DNA of 64,000 bases from Corynebacterium kroppenstedtii (lineage in GTDB: Bacteria; Actinomycetota; Actinomycetes; Mycobacteriales; Mycobacteriaceae). The stretch's first letter is position 1. Each line of letters starts with the position of its first letter. Location of the stretch: assembly GCF_016894245.1 (NCBI RefSeq), contig NZ_CP069792.1:1178001-1242000 (forward strand). Direction: 5' to 3'. The notes beneath the pieces are model-generated. The model made no database searches, had not been told where the DNA came from, and was given only the letters and a program-made list of their open reading frames with translations. Shown here piece after piece: positions 48,102 to 56,772 of the stretch. The translations under genes were made by a program, and so were the position numbers.

Positions 48102-50501
48102 TCAGTCACCTAATTGCTCCCGAATACTCCGGGTAGCGTCAACCATGTTGCGCAGCGACGCAGTCGTCTCCGGCCAGGCCCGCGTCTTCAGCCCACAGTC
48201 GGGATTGACCCACAAAGGTTCGACCCCGACGGCATCGATAGCGTCGCGAATAAGTGTCGTGATTTCCTCGACTGACGGCACCCGCGGTGAGTGAATATCC
48301 CACACGCCGGGGCCAATGCCGAGGGAGAACCCGGCGTCGCGGAGAGCTGTGAGTACCTTCATGCCGTTGCGGGCCGATTCGATGGTGGTGACGTCGGCAT
48401 CCAAGTCGATAATCGTATCGATGAGCTCATTGAATTGTGAGTAACACATATGAGTATGGATGTGGATATCCGGGCCAGCACTCGACGTAGCCAATCGGAA
48501 GGCCTGGGTCGCCCACGCCGTATAGGCCTCATGGTCAGCTTTGCGGAGGGGGAGGAGTTCACGAATGGCAGGTTCGTCGACCTGAATAATGCGCGCTCCA
48601 GCCTGAATAAGATCATCGATCTCATCCCGCAGCGCTAACGCCACCTGGTCGGCAGTAACCGACATGGGTTGATCTTCACGAACGAACGACCACGCAAGCA
48701 TCGTTACCGGCCCCGTGAGCATGCCTTTCACCGGTTTGTCGGTGGCGTCCTGGACAACGCGATACCAATGCGTCGTTAGTGGTGACGGCCGGGACACGTC
48801 GCCGGTCACAATGGGTGGGCGGACGCACCTCGATCCGTAGGACTGGACCCAGCCATTCGTCGTGGAGCAGTAGCCCTCCAGTTGTTCAGAGAAGTACTGC
48901 ACCATGTCATTTCGTTCAGGCTCGCCGTGAACGAGAACATCGAGGCCGAGTTCTTCCTGGGCCTTGATGGTGGACCGCACTTCGTCTTCCATCCGTGCGG
49001 TGTATTCGTCCTGGGTAATGGTGCCGTCGCGTTTATCTTTCCGCGCTCGCCGGATGGTGGATGTTTGCGGGAATGAGCCGATCGTCGTGGTGGGAAGGAT
49101 GGGTAGCGACGGGCCTGTTCGGTCGCTGAACGGAACGCGGTGTCGGTCGTCGTCGGTGATCGAGCTCAGTCGCCGTTGAACACTGTCATTAGTGGGCAGA
49201 CCCTCGGATAATGCTGTGCTCGAGGCGGCAATGTAGTGCTCGTCGTCCGGGGTACTTGCCGACGCTAGAGCGCGGTGGAGGACCGCTAGTTCTTGTATTT
49301 TCTCCTCGCCGAACGCTAATCGATTGCGGACATCGACGGGCAGTCCCGGTTCGGAGCTGCCCTCGTGGTCGTCGGTGCCGTCGGCGTTGCGCCCCAAGCG
49401 ATACGGGACATGGAGGAGGGAACACGATGTTGAGGCCACCACCGGACCACGCTCGGCTAGTTTTTTGAGCGCGCGCAATGATTGGTCGATATCGGTGCGC
49501 CAAACGTTGCGGCCGTTGACAATTCCCGCGACGAGTGTCTCATCGCCCGTCCATGCGTCGAGCCACGATGGAACGACGTCGTCGTGGGGGGTGGTGCCGT
49601 GGGTGCCACTTCGGGTGGTGGTTTGTTGACTCGGTATGAGGTCGACAGCGATGCCGTTGACGCCGGTCCCGTTCAGTGCAGCAAGAGCATGATCGCCAGG
49701 GCCAAAGTACGTGGCGGCTAGTAGTTTGACGTCGGCTTTTCCGGCTGCTTCGGCGAGCTTTGTGTAGGCGGAATGCACGCGATTGATATCGGTGTCGGTG
49801 ACGTCGCAGGTCAATTGAGGCTCGTCCAGCTGCACCCATTCCACTCCGGTGGTACCTAAGCGCGTGATGAATTCTGCATAGGCATCGATCAGCGGTTCCC
49901 ACAGGTCATCGAGGTCATCGTCGGATGCTTGGTCAGCCAAGGTCAGGTAAGTGAACGGACCTACTAATACAGGCCGCACATTTGCAATGCTCTGTAGTTC
50001 GGTGATGTCGGCAAGAAAGTCGTCGATAGTCAGATCAAACTGTGTGTCGCCGGTGAGCTCGGGGACGATGTAGTGGTAGTTGGTGTCATACCACTTGGTC
50101 ATGGCCGACGGAGCAAGATCCGACGTCCCGCGGGCGGTGGCGAAGCGACGATCGATATCGCGTGGTAGTCGATCATGTATTGACGTTGCTGGCTCGTGGT
50201 CGGTGGTTGTGTGATCCGGGATTGTGTTGAATCGTGCAGGAAGGACGCCGAGGTAGGCGCTCATGTCGAGCACGGCGTCGTAGTAGCTGCGTCCCAGGGT
50301 GGGGACGGATTCCATGCCGGCTGAGGCGAGATTCTGTGTGTAGGTCGTCGTGAGTTCCCACGCGGTACGGGCTAGGTGGGAAGCATGTTCTTGGGCCCCG
50401 CGGTCGTTAGGTGCAGAACCTGATTTCCAGTATTTTTCGCAAGCGCGTTTGAGTTCGCGGCGTGGGCCGATACGTGGCACGCCAAGTGTCGTGAATGTCA
50501 T
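48102..50501 (-). CDS. metE: Cobalamin-independent methionine synthase
   Basis: Methylates homocysteine with 5-methyltetrahydropteroyltri-glutamate, without B12. 799 residues with the two-barrel layout. The C-terminal barrel has the zinc ligands in HIHTHMCYSQF and NPDCGLKTR, plus LTGPVTMLAWS and QVDEPAIRE. The N-terminal barrel opens TTLGVPRIGPRRELKRACEKYW. ATG 50501 has GAGGAT about 6 nt upstream. A cobalamin riboswitch lies in the leader, so expression should fall when B12 is available. Confidence 0.97.
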   Translation of the reverse strand: MTFTTLGVPRIGPRRELKRACEKYWKSGSAPNDRGAQEHASHLARTAWELTTTYTQNLASAGMESVPTLGRSYYDAVLDMSAYLGVLPARFNTIPDHTTTDHEPATSIHDRLPRDIDRRFATARGTSDLAPSAMTKWYDTNYHYIVPELTGDTQFDLTIDDFLADITELQSIANVRPVLVGPFTYLTLADQASDDDLDDLWEPLIDAYAEFITRLGTTGVEWVQLDEPQLTCDVTDTDINRVHSAYTKLAEAAGKADVKLLAATYFGPGDHALAALNGTGVNGIAVDLIPSQQTTTRSGTHGTTPHDDVVPSWLDAWTGDETLVAGIVNGRNVWRTDIDQSLRALKKLAERGPVVASTSCSLLHVPYRLGRNADGTDDHEGSSEPGLPVDVRNRLAFGEEKIQELAVLHRALASASTPDDEHYIAASSTALSEGLPTNDSVQRRLSSITDDDRHRVPFSDRTGPSLPILPTTTIGSFPQTSTIRRARKDKRDGTITQDEYTARMEDEVRSTIKAQEELGLDVLVHGEPERNDMVQYFSEQLEGYCSTTNGWVQSYGSRCVRPPIVTGDVSRPSPLTTHWYRVVQDATDKPVKGMLTGPVTMLAWSFVREDQPMSVTADQVALALRDEIDDLIQAGARIIQVDEPAIRELLPLRKADHEAYTAWATQAFRLATSSAGPDIHIHTHMCYSQFNELIDTIIDLDADVTTIESARNGMKVLTALRDAGFSLGIGPGVWDIHSPRVPSVEEITTLIRDAIDAVGVEPLWVNPDCGLKTRAWPETTASLRNMVDATRSIREQLGD

Positions 50502-51180
50502 TTCTGATCCTCGTCAGTGGTGGACACACGGGCCCGGCGGGCTCCGCGACGATAAGCAGGTATTCGGACTCGTGAGCACTCCGCTGGCGCGTGATTTGGT
50601 GCGCTGTTCCGGATGACCGTGGGGGTGATCATCCGGCGGCGAAACCTGATTGACACTGCTTCCCAGTGCTCCTCCGGGTTGGGGGAGAGCCACCAGTGCA
50701 TTATTGCGTCGTTTGGCTTTCTCACATACCGCTGCGGGACAGTTCCGGATTCTCACCGGATTCCCTGGTATTTCTGCTCCGCGAGAGGACCAAGGCTAGG
50801 ACAAAGGCTAAGGCCGGCGGGCCAATCGCGTGGCAGAAAACTTATCGCATTACCTATCGTAAACGGTGGGATGACGTGCCGTAGGTGGTGGCGCAGGGCG
50901 ATATGATCGTGCGCCCCGCGTGTGGCCGTCGGCTACTCGTCGCCCATGGCCGAGTCCCGAGGTCAACACGGGCTTCCGGGGTCGGCGTTCCGATGGGTTA
51001 GAGTATTGACAGCTCGAGGTGACATAGAGCGTCTTATTAGTAGATCGCGCGGAAACGCGTGGAACACTGCCGAAAACGTGCTTAACACATGGAAGTGCGT
51101 TTTGCCTGCACAGTTGCGCTGCGTTGTCGCGTACCGCACGTGCATAATCAGTCCGAGAATGTGCCGGATACGGAGAACCT
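50502..51180. other. Divergent regulatory region between metE and the ECF S-component gene (679 bp)
   Basis: The first 290 bp hold the metE cobalamin riboswitch. The rest contains TTGACA at about 51005 but no well-spaced -10 that I can defend, and no riboswitch on the plus strand that I recognise. No gene supported. Confidence 0.55.
50550..50790 (-). promoter_or_regulatory. Cobalamin riboswitch in the metE leader
   Basis: Read on the minus strand, the conserved core runs from about 50770: GGGAAtCCGGTGagAAtCCGG, then aACTGTcCCGCAGCGG. The 3' part carries the B12-box-like AGTCCGAATACCTGC at about 50556–50571. The order and spacing match the cobalamin aptamer. The metE ATG follows about 50 nt later, with a GC-rich stem between and no T-run, suggesting translational control. 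Outer boundaries are approximate. Confidence 0.9.
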
Positions 51181-52005
51181 ATGAGCACCAACGGCCCCGT
51201 CGAGCCCACCACATCACCTGATCACACTGGCCACAAAGACCGAACAGCGTCGAATACACCCAACCGACGCATCGTCAATTCCGCGAATGTGTGCACCGCT
51301 ATCGCGATTCTCATTATGGCGGGCACCTGGTTGACGCTGGTTCTGATGCAGCCGGACGATCCCTGGGAGTCGCTTGCTGATGGTAAGGGGTCGATCATCG
51401 CGCTGGCTGGTTTCGGTGTGAGTGCGCTGATCGCGCTGATCGGGATTGTGCCCAAGTTGCCGCCGCGGTCGCTGGCCCTGCTGCCTGCGGCGTTGGTCAT
51501 CAACATTGTGGTCGGGCAGGTGATCGGGACGATGCCGTTGCCGGTTCCCCTATATCTGGATTCCATTGGGACTGTGCTGATCGCCGCTCTCGCCGGTCCG
51601 CAGGCAGGTATGGCGACGGGGGTGCTGTCGGCCCTGATTTGGGGAACGTTCAACCCGACCGTCGTTCCATTCGCGGCGGATTACGCCATGATCGGTTTAC
51701 TCGCGGGGCTGGTGCCGTGGACGAAACGATGGGTTCCGCCGATTGCTGGTGTGTTCGTTGGTTTATTGTCAGCATTTATGGCTGCGCCGGTGGCGTCGTT
51801 CATTTTCGGCGGAACGGCTGGCACGGGCACGGGCCTGTTGGTGACGGCGTATCGCGGGCTTGGTTTCAGCCCGATGACGGCAGTTTATTTGCAGTCACTG
51901 ACGTCGGATCCGATCGACAAGGTGATCGTGTTTACGCTGGTGGCGGCGATTATTGCGGCTCTTCCGCTTCGAACCATTCGCTCATTTTCGACTAAGAAGT
52001 CGTAG
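51181..52005 (+). CDS. ECF transporter S component (substrate-capture membrane protein)
   Basis: 274 residues: a 30-residue polar N-terminus, then about six hydrophobic helices. The block DSIGTVLIAALAGPQAGMATGV is characteristic of a group of ECF-family S components, which bind one vitamin or metabolite and dock on the T/A energising module. CGGAG lies 6 nt before the ATG. The T and A genes follow on the same strand. Substrate is not evident: the neighbours metE (B12-controlled), purT and the thi operon are only hints, and no riboswitch precedes the gene. Confidence 0.85.
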   Translation: MSTNGPVEPTTSPDHTGHKDRTASNTPNRRIVNSANVCTAIAILIMAGTWLTLVLMQPDDPWESLADGKGSIIALAGFGVSALIALIGIVPKLPPRSLALLPAALVINIVVGQVIGTMPLPVPLYLDSIGTVLIAALAGPQAGMATGVLSALIWGTFNPTVVPFAADYAMIGLLAGLVPWTKRWVPPIAGVFVGLLSAFMAAPVASFIFGGTAGTGTGLLVTAYRGLGFSPMTAVYLQSLTSDPIDKVIVFTLVAAIIAALPLRTIRSFSTKKS

Positions 52006-52125
52006 GGTTTGGTGGCCCCTCCGACGGGAAACCCTGGCTTGGTAGCTCGGCGAAAAGGCCCTGGTGAATCTCGTGTGTGGTAGTGAGCCAGGGCGCCGAT
52101 TCTGCGCCAGAGGTTCGTGCCGGAA

Positions 52126-52249
52126 TTTTGCGGGGTATATTGACGCCTCCCACCAAAACTGCGGGGGAATATGGGGCTTTTTCGCCCAATTTTTGACCAT
52201 ATACCCGCGCATTTTTTTGGCCTCCCATATACCCCCGCAGTTTTGGTGG
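52126..52249. repeat. Four-copy motif cluster with near-perfect 26-bp inverted repeat
   Basis: Arms at 52150–52175 and 52224–52249 are inverted copies matching at 25 of 26 positions; the left arm begins CCACCAAAACTGCGGGGG. Two degraded copies of the core (TGCGGGGGTATAT) lie at about 52126–52142 (direct) and 52197–52220 (inverted, CCATATACCCGCGCA). The array reads forward, forward, reverse, reverse. It lies between the ECF S and T genes and belongs to no gene I can support. Confidence 0.9.
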
Positions 52250-52281
52250 TCCCGGGTTAGCGTTGCCGTCTAGCCTCGTAA

Positions 52282-53037
52282 TTGCCGACGCCGTGGGGCC
52301 AGCACCCGAACATTTGCCAGCGAAAAGGGGGCCCAGCGCCCAACAAAACCCCCACGTCAACCCCAATCCGACCATCACCGCAACACCCTAAGGAGCCCAA
52401 CATCCACCCGTACACACCGCTCGTGACTGCCGCGTGCCTAATGGTAAGCGTCACGGTGCTCAACGCGCCGTGGGCGTCGGCTATCGGCGTAGCTGTTGCC
52501 GTGGTGGCGTCGCTAATTATTCGGAATAAGGCAGCGACCTTAGCCGCCGTAACCATCATCATCCCAGCGTGTGTGTCATTTTCTCTGATGTACGGCCTTT
52601 TTGGTTCATGGTCGACGGCCGCCGCGCTGAGCCTGCGCTTCGCCGCGGTGGTGGGCTGCGGCGTGATGTTCGGTTCGCTAGTCAATCCGGATGCGCTCAT
52701 GCGCGCCCTGCAAACGTGGCTGCCGGCGCCGATCGTGTATGTGGTGGGCTCGGTCGTTCGGCTGATCCCGTTGGCGACGTCGCGAATGAGAACCATCCAA
52801 CAGATTCAGCGCTCGCGGGGCGTGAAGCCGCAACGGAGGAAGCTGGTCATTCCGCTGGTTGTTGGCCTGGTGACGGATGCGGCGCAGCGCTCCCGGCCGT
52901 TATCGCGAACGGGAATTGCCCAGCCAGGGCAGAGGACCGTGCTGTACCCCGTCCGAGATCGCGCGTGGGAGCGTGTGGTCCGTTACGGGATGGTCGCGTT
53001 GATGTGCGCGGCCTGTGTGTGGGGAGTCGCGGGGTAG
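52282..53037 (+). CDS. ecfT: ECF transporter T component (EcfT), start uncertain
   Basis: The T component couples the ATPase to the S component. From about residue 41 of this frame there are hydrophobic helices, and the C-terminal half carries the coupling motifs around MRTIQQIQRSRGVK, with the Ala-Arg-Gly-type sequence as S-R-G, and a second one near TDAAQRSRPL. The frame opens at TTG 52282, but the first 40 residues are Pro/Asn-rich and look non-coding. A perfect AAGGAG at 52390–52395 sits 6 nt before an in-frame ATC (52402) that would give (M)HPYTPLVTAACL, a plausible EcfT start; the next standard codon is GTG 52423. Placed between S and A genes. Confidence 0.8.
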   Translation: MPTPWGQHPNICQRKGGPAPNKTPTSTPIRPSPQHPKEPNIHPYTPLVTAACLMVSVTVLNAPWASAIGVAVAVVASLIIRNKAATLAAVTIIIPACVSFSLMYGLFGSWSTAAALSLRFAAVVGCGVMFGSLVNPDALMRALQTWLPAPIVYVVGSVVRLIPLATSRMRTIQQIQRSRGVKPQRRKLVIPLVVGLVTDAAQRSRPLSRTGIAQPGQRTVLYPVRDRAWERVVRYGMVALMCAACVWGVAG

Positions 53038-53065
53038 AGCAGGGTAGAGCGGGAGCAGGGTAGAG

Positions 53066-54259
53066 ATGAAGAAGTTTGTGTGCGCCCCGAGCGGTTCGGG
53101 AATGAGCGAAGAGGCGTGGGCCCTCGCGGAGGAGTCAGGTGCCGCGTGGGTGGGTAATGATGCGGCGGCCCACATTACGTTGCTGCGGAGCACGGTGGAG
53201 CAAGAGCTTGCGTTTGGCATGGAGCAGATGGGCGTCCCCGTGGCGGACATGCGCGCGCGGATCCAGGATGTTGCTGGTCAATGGGGCTTGACGACGCTCC
53301 TTCAGCGCGACCCGTCGAAATTGTCGACGGGACAGACGCGCCGGGTGGCGATCGCGTCCGCCCTTCTACGCAATCCTGACAATCTGGTGCTGGACTGCCC
53401 GCTGGATGGGTGTGACATGGATGCGACGCGAGCTTTGGTGCAGGTCGTGGACAGTTTTCCGGGCGACGTCACGATTTTTGATCGGACGTGGAACCACTTA
53501 GCTGATCTGTGCGACGTTGAATCGCGTTACCCCGAGGGCGTTGGGCTGAATCCTGTTGCGGGGGCGGACTATGACTCGCCGGTCGAGTTGGGTCAAACTT
53601 CCGACGACGAAGCTCTCCCTGCTTCCTCGCTTGCCCTGATGATCAACGACCTCGTGGTCGAACGCCATGCTTTTACGTTGGGGCCTTTGTCGGCGGGCTT
53701 TCCGCGGGGGATTACCCACATCGCGGGACCGAACGGCACGGGAAAGACCACGCTCCTTCTTGCTTTGGCGGATTTGATTGAGCATAGTGGCGGATCGCAG
53801 CAGGTGATCGGGGCGGATGATGCTGGGTCGATCCAACCCCTCCGCTACGGTTGGGCCCCGACGTCAATGGACACGTCGTTTTCGGCGAAGACGGTGAGGG
53901 ATGAGATCGCGATTGGCTCCACTCTCCGCAACGCGGACGCGCTGATTGAGTATTGCGGGCTGGAGGATGTCTCGGGCGTCCACCCCTTAGACGTAGCCTC
54001 GTCGGCAAGAAGGATTGTGTCGGTGGCCTGCGCATTGGCTCGCGGCCCGGAGTTCCTTTTCTTGGACGAGCCCACGGTTGGCCTGGATGTTTATGGGTAT
54101 CGCACCGTGGAGCGCATCATGCGAGGTTTTGTCGCCGGCGAAATCCATGATCTGCTCCATGCTCGCGGCGGGCAGACGCTCGGCGAACCCAAATCGGTGG
54201 TGTGGACGTGCCACAATGGGCCGTATTCCGAGCTTTCGGACTATCGGCTGGTACTCTGA
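53066..54259 (+). CDS. ecfA: ECF transporter ATPase, fused double NBD with complementary motif loss
   Basis: 397 residues containing two ABC halves. NBD1 (1 to about 165) is shortened: the P-loop reads APSGSGMS (residues 7–14, Lys to Met), the Walker B Glu is Cys (LVLDCP, 106–112) and the switch His is Asp, yet the signature LSTGQ (86–90) is intact. NBD2 (about 190–397) has a full Walker [10 protein letters not shown] (221–229), Walker B LFLDEP and switch His (WTCHNG), but its signature has become VASSA. Pairing NBD2 Walker motifs with the NBD1 signature leaves one competent composite ATP site. Energises the S/T proteins encoded upstream. Confidence 0.88.
   Translation: MKKFVCAPSGSGMSEEAWALAEESGAAWVGNDAAAHITLLRSTVEQELAFGMEQMGVPVADMRARIQDVAGQWGLTTLLQRDPSKLSTGQTRRVAIASALLRNPDNLVLDCPLDGCDMDATRALVQVVDSFPGDVTIFDRTWNHLADLCDVESRYPEGVGLNPVAGADYDSPVELGQTSDDEALPASSLALMINDLVVERHAFTLGPLSAGFPRGITHIAGPNGTGKTTLLLALADLIEHSGGSQQVIGADDAGSIQPLRYGWAPTSMDTSFSAKTVRDEIAIGSTLRNADALIEYCGLEDVSGVHPLDVASSARRIVSVACALARGPEFLFLDEPTVGLDVYGYRTVERIMRGFVAGEIHDLLHARGGQTLGEPKSVVWTCHNGPYSELSDYRLVL
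54252..54257 (+). promoter_or_regulatory. -10 element of a predicted leaderless purT mRNA
   Basis: TACTCT, 7 nt before GTG 54265, inside the end of the ecfA coding region. Identical hexamer and spacing to tsaD. Confidence 0.55.
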
Positions 54260-54264
54260 CCAGC

Positions 54265-55524
54265 GTGTACACACCAGATGCAATCGGAACGCCCTTATCC
54301 CCTAGCGCAACCAAGGTTATTTTGCTTGGTTCAGGGGAGCTGGGCAAAGAGGTCGCAATAGCTTTCCAGCGTTTGGGGGTGGAAGTTCACGCGGTCGATC
54401 GGTATGACGGGGCGCCTGCTCATCACGTGGCGCAGTTTCATTATGTCATTGACATGACGGATCCGGATGCGATTAAGAACCTTGTCGACGACGTTCAGCC
54501 GGATTTTATTGTGCCGGAGATTGAGGCTATCGCCACCGGCGCGTTGCGTGATTTGGAGTCGGATTACACGGTGATTCCCACCGCGGAGGCCACACGCGTC
54601 ACGATGAATCGCGAGGAAGTTCGTCGTGTGGCTGGGGAAGACCTCGGCTTGCCGACGAGTGGTTATGCATTTGCGTCGACGCGTGATGAATTCGATGACG
54701 CTGTGGAGGCCATGGGTTTCCCGTGTGTGGTGAAGCCGGTGATGAGTTCCTCCGGCAAGGGGCAGAGTGTGCTCAACGGGCCTGATGACCTTGACGAGGC
54801 CTGGGATTACGCGATGAGTGGTGCCCGGGTGAACCAGGCTCGCGTGATCGTCGAGCAGTTCGTTGATTTCGATTATGAGATCACGTTGTTGACGGTACGC
54901 GCAGTGGATCCTTCGACAGGGAAGGTCGCTACCTGGTTCTGTGAGCCGGTGGGGCATCGTCAGCATTCGGGTGATTATGTGGAGTCGTGGCAGCCAGCGC
55001 CGATGAGTGACGCAGCGGCGGAAAATGCTCGATCAATAGCGGCGCGTGTGACTAATGCCTTGGGTGGACGCGGCGTTTTCGGCGTTGAGCTGTTTGTCAA
55101 GGGCGATGACGTGTATTTCTCCGAAGTCAGTCCGCGTCCGCATGATACGGGCATGGTGACGATGGGAACTCAGCGTCTTTCGGAGTTCGAGCTGCATGCT
55201 CGGGCGATTTTGGGATTGCCTGTGGATGTGACGCTGGTATCGCCGGGGGCGTCTGCCGTGATTTATGGTGGCGTAAGGGGTGAAGGTGTGGCCTTTTCGG
55301 GTGTGAAGGAGGCCCTGGCTGTACCGGAGACTGATTTGCGCCTCTTTGGCAAGCCCGAGGCATTTCCTCATCGTCGGATGGGGGTTGTTGTAGCCACGGC
55401 GGAGGACATTGAAGCGGCACGGTCACGGGCGACGCAGGCGGCGTCTTTGGTGCATCCTTTCGTTCCAGATACGGGAGACGGATGGCACGAAGATGAGTTC
55501 GGCGTCCGAGTGCCAATCGAGTAA
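54265..55524 (+). CDS. purT: Formate-dependent GAR transformylase (phosphoribosylglycinamide formyltransferase 2)
   Basis: ATP-grasp enzyme adding formate to glycinamide ribonucleotide in purine synthesis. 419 residues. [21 protein letters not shown] starts the pre-ATP-grasp domain; [14 protein letters not shown] is the ATP-binding loop; [13 protein letters not shown] and [13 protein letters not shown] are family blocks. GTG 54265 is chosen because it lies just after the ecfA stop and 7 nt after a -10-like TACTCT, with no ribosome-binding site. The frame also opens at 54202, inside ecfA. A tandem 19-bp duplication spans the stop codon. Confidence 0.95.
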   Translation: MYTPDAIGTPLSPSATKVILLGSGELGKEVAIAFQRLGVEVHAVDRYDGAPAHHVAQFHYVIDMTDPDAIKNLVDDVQPDFIVPEIEAIATGALRDLESDYTVIPTAEATRVTMNREEVRRVAGEDLGLPTSGYAFASTRDEFDDAVEAMGFPCVVKPVMSSSGKGQSVLNGPDDLDEAWDYAMSGARVNQARVIVEQFVDFDYEITLLTVRAVDPSTGKVATWFCEPVGHRQHSGDYVESWQPAPMSDAAAENARSIAARVTNALGGRGVFGVELFVKGDDVYFSEVSPRPHDTGMVTMGTQRLSEFELHARAILGLPVDVTLVSPGASAVIYGGVRGEGVAFSGVKEALAVPETDLRLFGKPEAFPHRRMGVVVATAEDIEAARSRATQAASLVHPFVPDTGDGWHEDEFGVRVPIE

Positions 55525-55544
55525 ACGAGTACCAATCGAGTAAA
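55507..55544 (+). repeat. Tandem 19-bp duplication across the purT stop codon
   Basis: CGAGT(G/A)CCAATCGAGTAAA occurs at 55507–55525 and 55526–55544, differing at one base. The first copy holds the last codons and TAA of purT, so the second adds a duplicate tail outside the reading frame's end. Confidence 0.9.
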
Positions 55545-55581
55545 AGGGCTCTGCTGGGCGTAGATGCCCGCGATTGATGGT

Positions 55582-56376
55582 CTAGTTTTTGACTAGTCCG
55601 CCGTCGACGACAAGGTTTTGCCCCGTGATGGCCCGCGCCCACGGTGAGGCGAAGAAGAGGACGGCGTCGGCAAGTTCCTCGGGTGTGGTGACGGAGCGTA
55701 GCGGGGTGTTTGCTGCGATAGCGTCGAAGACATCATCGGGGGTGGCTGCGCTGGCGTCGGTGGTTCTCAGAAGACCGCCACTAACCATGTTGACCGTGAT
55801 GCCTTTGGGGCCGAGGTCGGTCGAGAACGTTCGAGTGAGTGACAGTAAAGCAGCCTTTGCGGCTGTGTAATCGTGATAGGGCACGACGGGGTCCTGAAAT
55901 AGATTAGTTCCTATGTTGATGACGCGCCCGTAGCGGGCCTCTGTGAAACTGGGAAGCGCTGCTTGGATGGCGTTGAGAGCTCCCTGAACTGCACTGGAAA
56001 ATTGAGATTGGAATGCTTCGTAATCAATATGGTCGGCGTGTGGGCGGGCATCCCCATTGAACGAAAAATTCGTGAGCGCATTATTAACCACAGTGGTGAT
56101 TGGTTCTCCGAATGTCTGGCGCGCTGCGGTGAAAATGCTGTCCATGTCACTTCTTTTACGCACATCGCCGTGTACTGCTAGCGCGCGATGGGGATGAGCT
56201 GCTTTGATGCCATGTGCAGCTGTTTCGCTGGAAAAATAATTAACGACGACGCGCGCACCCTCGCGGAGGAATGCTTCGGTAATTGCTCGTCCGAGTCCGC
56301 GGGCACCGCCGGTGACCAAAACGACCTGCTCAGAGATGGGATGGTTGGTTCGGCTGGGGAATGAGGGGGATGTCAT
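55582..56376 (-). CDS. Short-chain dehydrogenase/reductase (FabG-like)
   Basis: 264 residues, classical SDR: cofactor loop VTGGARGLGRAI (TGxxxGxG; the following basic environment allows NADPH), VNNA, catalytic Ser region VINIGTNLFQ where the usual Ser is Gly-Thr, and YTAAK with the Tyr/Lys pair. The C-terminal GQNLVVDGG is standard. Such enzymes are often annotated as 3-oxoacyl-ACP reductase, but the substrate is open. AAGGAA precedes the ATG. Convergent with purT. Confidence 0.9.
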   Translation of the reverse strand: MTSPSFPSRTNHPISEQVVLVTGGARGLGRAITEAFLREGARVVVNYFSSETAAHGIKAAHPHRALAVHGDVRKRSDMDSIFTAARQTFGEPITTVVNNALTNFSFNGDARPHADHIDYEAFQSQFSSAVQGALNAIQAALPSFTEARYGRVINIGTNLFQDPVVPYHDYTAAKAALLSLTRTFSTDLGPKGITVNMVSGGLLRTTDASAATPDDVFDAIAANTPLRSVTTPEELADAVLFFASPWARAITGQNLVVDGGLVKN

Positions 56377-56522
56377 GATGTGTTCCTTCGTCGGCGTGAC
56401 GTGTTGCTACGCAGTTGTTGTGTAGGTGGTGTGTACGGCGCTCTCCTACTCCAGATCCTATTGCTGCGATAAAACAATGTCTATAAGCTGGGCCAAACTC
56501 TAATAGTAAGGAGAGATTACTC

Positions 56523-56732
56523 GTGGCAGAGAAAATTAGGCAGTTCTTTGGTGTTCCTAGCTTAGGAGTATTTTTTACACTTGTCATTTGTGTAGTGGTT
56601 ACAGTGGGAATCATGGCGAAAGTCATGGAAGGTAAGAGCTTTATTCTCCAATTGCTAGTTTTTGTGGCTCTTATCTTTGTGATTCGTGGTGGGGGTGCGC
56701 TAGTTCGCTATTTCCAGAAAAATCGAGAGTAA
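56523..56732 (+). CDS. Small two-helix membrane protein, unknown
   Basis: 69 residues with two hydrophobic helices (about 14–32 and 41–58) and a basic end FQKNRE. GTG start with AAGGAG 9 nt upstream. No family recognised. The AT-richer composition differs from neighbouring housekeeping genes. Confidence 0.65.
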   Translation: MAEKIRQFFGVPSLGVFFTLVICVVVTVGIMAKVMEGKSFILQLLVFVALIFVIRGGGALVRYFQKNRE

Positions 56733-56772
56733 CGATAACTCTTCTCGCCCCACTAGGACTAGCCCACCCGTG

